Positions 38,751 to 45,502 of a DNA stretch of 64,000 nt are shown piece after piece. The translations under genes and the position numbers were made by a program. Position 1 is the stretch's first letter; every line of letters starts with the position of its first letter. The notes below the pieces were generated by a model. The model was not told where the DNA came from. It made no database searches and worked only from the letters and a program-made list of their open reading frames with translations. The DNA is from Ruegeria marisrubri (GTDB lineage Bacteria; Pseudomonadota; Alphaproteobacteria; Rhodobacterales; Rhodobacteraceae): NCBI RefSeq assembly GCF_001507595.1, contig NZ_LQBQ01000035.1, positions 186,001 through 250,000 on the forward strand. Direction: 5' to 3'.

Positions 38751-40211
38751 TCAGGCCGAGTCGATCGCCTTCGCGATGATTTCGATGCCCGGCGCGATGC
38801 GGTCGGTGGCGATCGACGAATAGCCCAGCCGGTAGTAGTTGCGGGGCTTGTCCGGGCCGGAAAAGAAGGGCTCTCCGGGCTCGATGTGAACGCTCTGCTT
38901 CTGCAGGTCGCTGGCCAGAGCCGTCGTGTTCACATGCTCCGGCGCCTTCATCCACAGGGACGAGCCGCCATAGACGCCCCGCCCCGCGATGGTCAGGTCG
39001 TTTTTGCAGTTGGCGTCTTCGATGGCCTTGCGCCGTTCCAGCAGGGCCTTGGACATGCGGCGGATCTGCGCGTCGTAGTGGCCCAGCGACAGGAAATAGG
39101 CGGCCGTGCGCTGGATGTGGCCCGGTGGGTGGCGCAGAACCAGCGAGCGCAGCGCGCGCGCCTCGCGGATGAAGGGTTCCGAGCCCACCATGTAGCCCAG
39201 CCGCAACCCCGGAAACAGCGACTTGGAAAAGCTGCCCACATAGATCACCCGTCCATCCCGGTCGAGCGATTTCAGCGCAGGCGACGGCGCGCCGAGAAAG
39301 GCCATCTCGAATTCATAGTCATCCTCGACGATCATGGCGTCGATGTCCCTTGCCCTGCGCAATAGCTCGTGGCGGCGGGCCACCGGCATCGTCGCGGTGG
39401 TGGGGCATTGGTGACTGGGCGTCGTGAAGATCACGTCGGTGTCGTCGGGGATGGAACCCGGCGGCAGGCCATCGGCATCCACCTGCAGGGGCGCCACCTG
39501 GCATTTCGAAGGCACGAGCAATTCGCGCAGGGCGTAATAGCAGGGGTCCTCGATGGCAGCCTTGCGGCGGCGGTTGAGCAATATCCGCGAGGCCAGCCAC
39601 AGGGCGTTCTGCGCGCCCAGCGTGATCAGGATTTCCTCGGGCCGGGCCGTGATGCCGCGCCGGGGCAGGGTGTGGCGGGCGATGAACTCGATCAGCAGGG
39701 GGTCGTCCTGGTCGACGTAATCCGCTGTCAGAGAGGCAAAGTCCTTGTGTCCCAGCGCGCGCACCGCGCAGAGCCGCCAGTTGGCGTGATCGAACAGGGT
39801 CGGGTCGGCCTGCCCGTAGATGAACGGGTATCGAAAATCGCGCCAGTTCGGGGGCTTGCGCAGCACGTCGCCGCCTCGGAAGCTGCGGGCGATCGCCCGG
39901 TCCCAGTCCACGGTTTCCTCGCCGCGCTGGATCGGGGTGTAGGTCGGTGGCACCGGGGCGTTCTCGGAAACGTAATAGCCCGAGCGCCCCTTGGCCACGA
40001 GGTAGTCATTGGCCAGCAATTCGGTATAGGCCAGCGTGACGGTGATCCGGCTGACCCCCAGATGCGCGGCCAGCTTTCGCGACGAGGGCAGCTTTTCCCC
40101 GACATGAAACCGGCCCGACAGGATGCCCTCGGCAATCATCTGCTGGATCTGCGCCTGCAGCGTCCCTTGCCCGTCCGGCTTGAGAAAAAACGTGTCTACC
40201 GAGATCCCCAT
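38751..40211 (-). CDS. tauR: MocR-type (GntR-aminotransferase) regulator TauR
   Basis: The 486-residue protein has a GntR winged helix at residues 15-85 (GEKLPSSRKLAAHLGVSRIT) and an aminotransferase-fold C-terminal domain with the PLP lysine in VGSFSKSLFPGLRLGY. Its place directly upstream of xsc identifies it as TauR, the taurine-responsive activator of sulfonate genes. The start is uncertain: ATG at 40211 directly follows GGGGGA, and a TTG 24 bases upstream is possible. A pair of CTGGAC-like repeats lies just upstream. It is divergent from arsR. Confidence 0.88.
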   Translation of the reverse strand: MGISVDTFFLKPDGQGTLQAQIQQMIAEGILSGRFHVGEKLPSSRKLAAHLGVSRITVTLAYTELLANDYLVAKGRSGYYVSENAPVPPTYTPIQRGEETVDWDRAIARSFRGGDVLRKPPNWRDFRYPFIYGQADPTLFDHANWRLCAVRALGHKDFASLTADYVDQDDPLLIEFIARHTLPRRGITARPEEILITLGAQNALWLASRILLNRRRKAAIEDPCYYALRELLVPSKCQVAPLQVDADGLPPGSIPDDTDVIFTTPSHQCPTTATMPVARRHELLRRARDIDAMIVEDDYEFEMAFLGAPSPALKSLDRDGRVIYVGSFSKSLFPGLRLGYMVGSEPFIREARALRSLVLRHPPGHIQRTAAYFLSLGHYDAQIRRMSKALLERRKAIEDANCKNDLTIAGRGVYGGSSLWMKAPEHVNTTALASDLQKQSVHIEPGEPFFSGPDKPRNYYRLGYSSIATDRIAPGIEIIAKAIDSA

Positions 40212-40225
40212 TCCCCCAACATAGA

Positions 40226-40257
40226 TTGGACTCAACCCGGGGGCAATCTGGACTTAC
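40226..40257 (+). promoter_or_regulatory. Probable TauR-box pair between tauR and arsR
   Basis: TTGGACTCAA (40226-40235) and CTGGACTTAC (40248-40257) are direct repeats with a 22-base period. They read in the + direction, that is, towards arsR, with the proximal box 94 bases from the arsR ATG, much like the xsc arrangement. They could serve autoregulation of tauR, activation of arsR and its permease gene, or both. Confidence 0.55.
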
Positions 40258-40290
40258 GACGGATTGCGGCTGCGTCACGTCATTTTGCGT

Positions 40291-40332
40291 TTGACATTCC
40301 ATGCCTATAAAACCATAAAACTAGAAATCTAG
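40291..40332 (+). promoter_or_regulatory. arsR promoter with overlapping palindromic operator
   Basis: A consensus -35 TTGACA (40291-40296) is followed after 17 bases by CATAAA (40314-40319). The expected start point falls inside the palindrome CTAGA-AA-TCTAG (40321-40332). A dyad at the start point suits self-repression by the ArsR protein encoded just downstream. Confidence 0.5.
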
Positions 40333-40351
40333 ATAAATAGAGGATTCGAAA

Positions 40352-40660
40352 ATGTGGGAAACGGCGGCGGCAGGATTTGCCGCGATGGGGTCCGAGGCAC
40401 GGTTGCAGGTTCTGAAAACCCTCGTGCGCGCGGGCGAGGCCGGGCTGACGGTGGGCGAGATCCAGGAGCGCACGGGGATCGCGCCCTCGACGCTGGCGCA
40501 TCACCTGAAGTTCCTCGCGGCCGGCGGGCTGGTCGAGCAGGAAAAGGCCGGGCGCAGCACCATCAACCGGGCGCGGTTCGACGAGTTGAGAAACCTCGCG
40601 GAATTCATTCTGGGCGAATGTTGCGCGGATGCAGAGAAAAGGGCGGCAAACGATGGCTGA
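40352..40660 (+). CDS. ArsR-family transcriptional regulator
   Basis: The 102-residue winged-helix protein has the recognition region LTVGEIQERTGIAPSTLAHH and KAGRSTINRARFDELRN. Near the C terminus it carries adjacent Cys residues (LGECCADAE). The ELCVCDL metal site of classical ArsR is absent; a C-terminal Cys pair is used by another arsenite-sensing group (Acidithiobacillus ArsR type), so a metal or thiol ligand is likely. A GAGGA ribosome binding site precedes the ATG. It overlaps the permease gene by 8 bases. Confidence 0.85.
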   Translation: MWETAAAGFAAMGSEARLQVLKTLVRAGEAGLTVGEIQERTGIAPSTLAHHLKFLAAGGLVEQEKAGRSTINRARFDELRNLAEFILGECCADAEKRAANDG

Positions 40661-41684
40661 ACTGACACAAAACCCAAGCCGTGCCGGAAAGGCCGCGCTG
40701 GACTATCTCAAGACCCCTTGGGCGGTCGTCGTGGCCCTGCTGATCGCGGTGGCGGTTCTGGATCCGGGCAACTGGACGACCGTCGTCACCTTTGCCGCAC
40801 GGGCGCTGGCGCATACCAGCCAGTACATCCTGTTTGCGGTGCTGCTGCTGGCCTATCTCAAGGCGACGGGGGCCGAGGTGATGGTCGCGCGCGCCTTTGA
40901 GGGGCGCGAAACCCGAATGATCGTTCTGGCCGCGCTATTCGGCGGGCTGGCGCCGTTCTGTTCCTGCGAGGTGATTCCGTTCATCGCCGGCCTGCTGGCC
41001 CTTGGCGCGCCGTTGTCGGCGGTCATGGCCTTCTGGCTCAGTTCGCCGCTGATCGACCCGCCGACCCTGCTGATCACGGCCGGGGCCCTGGGCTGGCCCT
41101 TTGCCATCGGCAAGGCGGTGGCGGCCGTGGCGCTGGGTCTGTTCGGTGGTTTCACCGTCAAGGCGCTGATGGGGCACGGGGCCTTTGCCCAGCCGCTGCG
41201 GGAATACAAGCCCGCCGGATGCTGCGGCTGTGGATCGAAAAAGCCCGACCAGCCGCACTGGCGGTTCTGGCAGGAGCCCGAGCGCCGGGCGCGGTTCCGG
41301 GCCGAGTTCGTGCATAACGGGCTGTTCCTGCTGAAATGGCTGGCCCTGGCCTATGTGCTCGAGGCGCTGCTGGTCAGCTATGTTCCGGCGGATCTGATCG
41401 CGGGTGTCGTCGGTGGCGAGGGGCTCTTGCCGATCGCGACGGCTGCGCTGGTCGGGATGCCGGCCTACCTGAACTCCTATGTCGCGCCGCCGCTGCTGGC
41501 GGGCTTGATGGAGCAGGGGATGACAGCGGGCGCGGCGATGGCCTTCATGGTGGCCGGGGCGGTCAGTTCGATCCCGGCGATGGCGGCGGTCTGGTCGCTG
41601 GTCAAACCGCGCGTCTTCTTGACGTATCTGGGTCTGGGCATCAGCGGTGCGATCATCGCCGGCGTGATGTTCCAGATGTTGTGA
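40653..41684 (+). CDS. Permease of the UPF0718/ArsP family
   Basis: The 343-residue membrane protein has about eight hydrophobic segments, the family motif LAPFCSCEVIPFIAGLLA near residue 105 with a CxC, and a central Cys-rich loop AGCCGCGSKKPDQP. ArsP members export trivalent organoarsenicals, and related permeases have been linked to other thiophilic cargo; the substrate is unproven here. It is co-transcribed with the ArsR gene. No arsC, acr3 or arsB is seen nearby. Confidence 0.82.
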   Translation: MAELTQNPSRAGKAALDYLKTPWAVVVALLIAVAVLDPGNWTTVVTFAARALAHTSQYILFAVLLLAYLKATGAEVMVARAFEGRETRMIVLAALFGGLAPFCSCEVIPFIAGLLALGAPLSAVMAFWLSSPLIDPPTLLITAGALGWPFAIGKAVAAVALGLFGGFTVKALMGHGAFAQPLREYKPAGCCGCGSKKPDQPHWRFWQEPERRARFRAEFVHNGLFLLKWLALAYVLEALLVSYVPADLIAGVVGGEGLLPIATAALVGMPAYLNSYVAPPLLAGLMEQGMTAGAAMAFMVAGAVSSIPAMAAVWSLVKPRVFLTYLGLGISGAIIAGVMFQML

Positions 41685-41689
41685 CAGAC

Positions 41690-41720
41690 GGCCCGTCCGG
41701 GACAACCCCGGGCGGGCTGT
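41690..41720. terminator. Bidirectional terminator hairpin
   Basis: GCCCGTCCGGG and CCCGGGCGGGC form an 11-base stem with one wobble pair and a five-base loop, between the convergent permease and hypothetical genes. T-runs are short on both sides. Confidence 0.55.
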
Positions 41721-41737
41721 TCAACGTCCTGGTTTCT

Positions 41738-42127
41738 TCAGCTCACGCCGCAATATTTCGGCAGCTTCAGCCGGTACCGTGGCTTGCCGCTGTCAACATA
41801 GACCCGTTTCTCGACACAGGCGGTCGTGCCGACCGTTTTCGCGACCGGCCCTTCGGTCGAGGTGATCGAGGTCGCGGACCCGTCCGGCAGGCGGACGGAC
41901 ACGATGATGCCTTTGTTCAGATCACCGTTGATGGGCGTTTCGGACAGCACGGGAACGGTCAGAAACGCCTCGTGCTTGTGTTCTCCATCGCCGCCCATGA
42001 ACAGCAACCCCGCGACGATCGCGAGCATCCCAAGAACGGCCAGAACGACCAGGCCCTTGGTCTGAAAGAACGCATAGACGGAAACGGCCCGGTGCGAGCC
42101 GATCAGTTTCGACAGTATGTCCAGCAT
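41738..42127 (-). CDS. Hypothetical single-pass membrane protein
   Basis: I do not recognise this 129-residue protein. A hydrophobic segment spans residues 24-45 (TKGLVVLAVLGMLAIVAG). The remainder is soluble, with an acidic/His stretch (GGDGEHKHEAF) and two Cys, in TTACVEKR and PKYCGVS. The C-terminal part is probably periplasmic. It converges on the permease gene. Confidence 0.6.
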   Translation of the reverse strand: MLDILSKLIGSHRAVSVYAFFQTKGLVVLAVLGMLAIVAGLLFMGGDGEHKHEAFLTVPVLSETPINGDLNKGIIVSVRLPDGSATSITSTEGPVAKTVGTTACVEKRVYVDSGKPRYRLKLPKYCGVS

Positions 42128-42265
42128 GGGAACCTGCAGATATCTTGGTAAGTCGCTCGGCGGTAGCCGGGCGCTGAAACGGTAATTAGCGAGGAACGTG
42201 GCCCGCGTCCACCGCCTTGCGGCGCTAGGGCGCAGGCCGACGCGAAGTCCTGCCGGTGGATGGAC

Positions 42266-42294
42266 GAAAAAAACCCGGCCGCAGGGGCCGGGTT
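42266..42294 (-). terminator. Rho-independent terminator for trcR
   Basis: Minus strand AACCCGGCC, a five-base loop, GGCCGGGTT and a T-run (TTTTTT). It begins 24 bases after the trcR stop. Confidence 0.9.
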
Positions 42295-42317
42295 CAGTCG
42301 GTTCTTTCCGTCAGGTT

Positions 42318-43079
42318 TCAGAAACGCGGATCCTCGTCCTCGTCTTCTTCGGCGCCGCCCTTGGGCAGGTTGAAGAAGCTGTCGGCGTCGATCTCCGGCT
42401 CCTTGTCTTCTTCGGCCTCGTCGTTCTCGGACAGCGAGAAGGTTTCCAGCCCTTCGATGGCCGTCGGGATCTTGGGGGCGGCGTCCATTTCCAGCGACTG
42501 CTCGGTCGAGACCAGCTTGCGGCGCTCGTCATCGCTCATCACGCCACCTTCGGCGGCCTTCTTGGCGGCGGCCTTCTGCACGGCGGCATCCAGCTCGGAC
42601 TGTTTGCACAGACCCAGCGCGACCGGGTCGATCGGCTGCATGTTGGAAATGTTCCAGTGGGTGCGTTCGCGGATCGACTGGATGGTCGGCTTGGTGGTGC
42701 CCACCAGTTTCGAGATCTGGCCGTCGGACAGCTCGGGGTGGAATTTGACCAGCCACAGGATCGCGTTCGGGCGGTCCTGACGCTTGGACAGCGGGGTATA
42801 GCGCGGGCCGCGACGCTTTTCCTCGCCGGCGGCGGCCGGGTTGAACTTGAGCTTCAGCTTGTGCAGCGGGTCCTTCTCCGCCTTCTCGATCTCTTCCTGA
42901 GTCAGCTGGTTGTTGGCGATCGGGTCGAACCCCTTGACGCCTGCGGCCACGTCGCCATCCGCGATGCCCTGAACTTCCAGCTCGTGCATGCCCACGAAAT
43001 CCGCGATCTGTTTGAAGCTGATCGTGGTGTTGTCCACCAGCCACACGGCGGTCGCCTTGGCCATCAGGGGTTTTGCCAT
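42318..43079 (-). CDS. trcR: Cell-cycle transcriptional regulator TrcR (DUF1013)
   Basis: The 253-residue protein starts MAKPLMAKATAVWLVDNTTI and includes LTQEEIEKAEKDPLHKLKLK, then ILWLVKFHPELSDGQISKLV and TTKPTIQSIRERTHWN, two helix-turn-helix-like units. The C-terminal third is very acidic (EEDKEPEIDAD). This DUF1013 family is restricted to alphaproteobacteria and is linked to cell-cycle control. AAAGGAGA lies 7 bases before the ATG. An intrinsic terminator follows. Confidence 0.9.
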   Translation of the reverse strand: MAKPLMAKATAVWLVDNTTISFKQIADFVGMHELEVQGIADGDVAAGVKGFDPIANNQLTQEEIEKAEKDPLHKLKLKFNPAAAGEEKRRGPRYTPLSKRQDRPNAILWLVKFHPELSDGQISKLVGTTKPTIQSIRERTHWNISNMQPIDPVALGLCKQSELDAAVQKAAAKKAAEGGVMSDDERRKLVSTEQSLEMDAAPKIPTAIEGLETFSLSENDEAEEDKEPEIDADSFFNLPKGGAEEDEDEDPRF

Positions 43080-43208
43080 GAGCCTGTCTCCTTTGAATAC
43101 ATCTGTCCCGTCGCCGGAATTCGGCTGCCCCAAGGATCGGGGCGGGTTTCCGTTGTCGGGGAACTCGGGCTGTATATAGTCGCGCCAGGCCAAGAAGGGA
43201 AGAGGCGA

Positions 43209-43838
43209 ATGCGTTGGGTGATCTTGTGGCTGCTGAGTGCCGTCGCGGCCGTGGCCGATGGCGAGACGGCGGGCGCGTTCGACTATTACGTTCTGTCGCT
43301 CAGCTGGTCGCCCAACTGGTGCGCGCGCGAAGGCGATGCGCGCGGGTCCGATCAGTGCGATGCGCGGCATGACCACGGCTGGATCCTGCATGGGCTATGG
43401 CCGCAATACCATCAGGGTTGGCCCGCCTTCTGCCGCACGCCCGAGGCGCCCCCCTCGCGCGCCATGACCCGCGAAATGGAGGATATTCAGGGCAGTTCCG
43501 GCCTGGCCTGGCACCAGTGGAAAAAGCACGGCACTTGCTCGGGGCTGAGCGCCGCCGACTATTTCAGGCTGTCGCGCGAGGCCTATGCGCGCGTCAACCG
43601 CCCGGCGGTGTTCCGTCAGCTGGAGCAATCGGTTCAGCTGCCGGCGCGGGTGGTCGAAGAGGCGTTCATCGAGGCCAACCCGGGGCTGGAGCGCGACATG
43701 ATCACCGTGACCTGCCGGCAGGGCTATATAGAGGAAGTGCGCATCTGCCTGTCGCGTGATCTGGACCCGGTGCCATGCGGGCGCGACGTGGTCCGCGACT
43801 GCACCGCCACGGACGCATTGTTCGATCCGATTCGCTGA
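43209..43838 (+). CDS. Ribonuclease T2 family protein
   Basis: The 209-residue protein has a signal peptide (MRWVILWLLSAVAAVADG) and both RNase T2 active-site segments: ILHGLWPQYHQGWP near residue 60 and WHQWKKHGTCSG near 100, each with the catalytic His. Cys residues for disulfides are present (WCAREG, QCDARH, FCRTP). It should cleave RNA without base preference in the periplasm or outside the cell. GGGAAGAGG precedes the ATG. Confidence 0.9.
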   Translation: MRWVILWLLSAVAAVADGETAGAFDYYVLSLSWSPNWCAREGDARGSDQCDARHDHGWILHGLWPQYHQGWPAFCRTPEAPPSRAMTREMEDIQGSSGLAWHQWKKHGTCSGLSAADYFRLSREAYARVNRPAVFRQLEQSVQLPARVVEEAFIEANPGLERDMITVTCRQGYIEEVRICLSRDLDPVPCGRDVVRDCTATDALFDPIR

Positions 43839-43841
43839 GGC

Positions 43842-44333
43842 TCAGAGTTTCCTGTTCTGGCAGTCGCGGGCGTAATCCAGCGCCTTTGCGGTGCCCTTGA
43901 GGTCGATGGCCATCACGCGTTGACCGGCGGGGTTGTAGACGGTCATCGTCCTGCGCTGGGCGATGGCGTTGACGAAATTGCGGTCGGTAAAGAACACGGT
44001 CGCGCCGGGAACCCGGTTCAGGTGAAAGCCGATCGCGGTGGCGTCGAATGTCTCACCGTCCAGGTCAAAGCGGATCGGGTAGGCCTTGCCGTCCTCCACT
44101 TCGCCCCAGGCCTTGTTGAACACGGTGAAATAGCCGCGGTTTCCGTTGGCGTCATAGCCCAGGCGCACGACCGAGAGATCCTGATAGACGGTCTGGATCA
44201 GGCACCCGTTGCCCATCGCCGGATCCATCATGATGTTCCAGCCCTCGACGAAACCCTTGTCCACGAGTTCCTGCGCCCATCCGGCGGTGGCGGTCAGCGT
44301 GGCGAGGGCAAATGCAAACAGTCGGTTCATCAT
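43842..44333 (-). CDS. Hypothetical secreted protein
   Basis: The 163-residue protein has a signal peptide ending around ATAGWAQE. The mature part, starting LVDKGFVEGWNIMMDPAMGN, is not recognised. It contains two Cys, one in GNGCLIQTV and one near the end (ARDCQNR), and looks like a compact beta-rich periplasmic domain. It converges on the RNase T2 gene with a 3-base gap. A GGAG ribosome binding site precedes the ATG at 44333. Confidence 0.7.
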   Translation of the reverse strand: MMNRLFAFALATLTATAGWAQELVDKGFVEGWNIMMDPAMGNGCLIQTVYQDLSVVRLGYDANGNRGYFTVFNKAWGEVEDGKAYPIRFDLDGETFDATAIGFHLNRVPGATVFFTDRNFVNAIAQRRTMTVYNPAGQRVMAIDLKGTAKALDYARDCQNRKL

Positions 44334-44434
44334 GCGAAACTCCGGAATGAAATCATCATTCCCGTTTCTATCGCAATGTTGTCCGGCGCGGAACGAATTA
44401 AAGCGGCCGGCCCGCTTGTAGTTTGCCGCGGCAG

Positions 44435-45028
44435 CTACATTTCCTTACGCGCCCGCAGCGCGGCGGTGATGGTGCCGTCATCCAGGTAGTCCAACTCGCC
44501 CCCGATGGGCACGCCCTGCGCCAGCGAGGTCAGGCGCACGCGGCCCTGGAGTTCATCGGCGATGTAGTGGGCCGTGGTCTGGCCATCGACCGTGGCGCTC
44601 AGGGCAAGGATCACCTCGGTGATCCCCTCGGCCTCGATCCGGTCCCTGAGGCGGGGGATCCGCAATTCCTCGGGGCCGACGCCATCCAGCGCCGAGAGGG
44701 TGCCGCCGAGAACGTGATAGCGCCCCTTGAACACCCCGGCGCGTTCCATCGCCCAGAGGTCGGCCACGTCCTCGACCACGCACAGCTCGCCGGTGGCGCG
44801 GTCTTCGGAGTTGCAGATCTCGCAGATGTCCGAGGTGCCGACATTGCCGCAGTTGAGACATTCGCGCGCTGTTGCGGCCACCTGCTGCATCGCGTCCGCA
44901 AGGGGCGTGAGCAGCAGGGCGCGTTTTCGGATCAGGTGCAGGACCGCGCGACGGGCCGAGCGGGGGCCGAGGCCCGGCAGCTTGGCCATCAGCTCGATCA
45001 GGTTGTCGATGTCGGTGTTCGAACTCAC
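44435..45028 (-). CDS. recR: Recombination protein RecR
   Basis: The 197-residue protein has the helix-hairpin-helix [17 protein letters not shown], the Cys4 zinc finger [16 protein letters not shown] near residues 55-70 and the Toprim segment [15 protein letters not shown]. It works with RecF and RecO to load RecA at gaps. It lies 3' of ybaB and dnaX, the common bacterial order. A dispersed repeat separates it from ybaB. Confidence 0.96.
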   Translation of the reverse strand: MSSNTDIDNLIELMAKLPGLGPRSARRAVLHLIRKRALLLTPLADAMQQVAATARECLNCGNVGTSDICEICNSEDRATGELCVVEDVADLWAMERAGVFKGRYHVLGGTLSALDGVGPEELRIPRLRDRIEAEGITEVILALSATVDGQTTAHYIADELQGRVRLTSLAQGVPIGGELDYLDDGTITAALRARKEM

Positions 45029-45045
45029 GGCCTGTCCTGCGTGGC

Positions 45046-45088
45046 GCCGGAGGGAGCCTCCGGCGGGAGTATTTTTGAAAAGATGAAG
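45046..45088 (+). repeat. Dispersed intergenic repeat, copy C
   Basis: A perfect hairpin GCCGGAGG/CCTCCGGC (45046-45064) is followed by GGGAGTATTTTTGAAAAG and ATGAAG. This is the clearest of three related copies. It lies in the 61-base gap between ybaB and recR. Confidence 0.65.
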
Positions 45089-45089
45089 A

Positions 45090-45434
45090 TCAGAAGGGCA
45101 GCTTGATGTCCTTGGGGAGCCCCATGCTTTCGGTCAGTTTGGTCATTTCTTCCTGCGACCGTTCGGCGGCTTTGGACTGGGCGTCCTTGATGGCGGCCAG
45201 GATCAGGTCTTCGACCACTTCCTTGTCGTCGCCGTTGAAGATCGACGGGTCGATGTCCAGGGCCTTGAGCTCGCCCTTGGCTGACGCGGTCGCCTTGACC
45301 AGGCCGGCGCCGGCTTCGCCGGTGACCATGATGTTGTTCAGGTCTTCCTGCATCTGGGTCATCTTGGCCTGCAGTTCCTGAGCGGATTTCATCATCTTGG
45401 CCATGTCGCCAAGTCCGCCGAGTCCTTTGAGCAT
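45090..45434 (-). CDS. ybaB: YbaB/EbfC nucleoid-associated protein
   Basis: The 114-residue protein begins [20 protein letters not shown] and has the coiled-coil, beta-sheet and coiled-coil pattern of the family, with [17 protein letters not shown] in the middle. Dimers bind DNA without strict sequence preference. It lies between dnaX and recR. Confidence 0.95.
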   Translation of the reverse strand: MLKGLGGLGDMAKMMKSAQELQAKMTQMQEDLNNIMVTGEAGAGLVKATASAKGELKALDIDPSIFNGDDKEVVEDLILAAIKDAQSKAAERSQEEMTKLTESMGLPKDIKLPF

Positions 45435-45502
45435 GGGTTTTCTCCTGTATGTCGGTTTGGCGCCTAGATACGGGGCGCACCGCCTTGGCACAAGGGGCAG
45501 GA

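Noticed and set aside
40352..41684. A full arsenic-resistance operon
   Set aside because: Only a regulator and a permease are present; no arsC, arsB/acr3 or arsH-type gene lies next to them.
42198..43208. N-terminal extension of the RNase T2 frame
   Set aside because: It lies antisense to trcR; RNase T2 has its own ribosome binding site and signal peptide at 43209.
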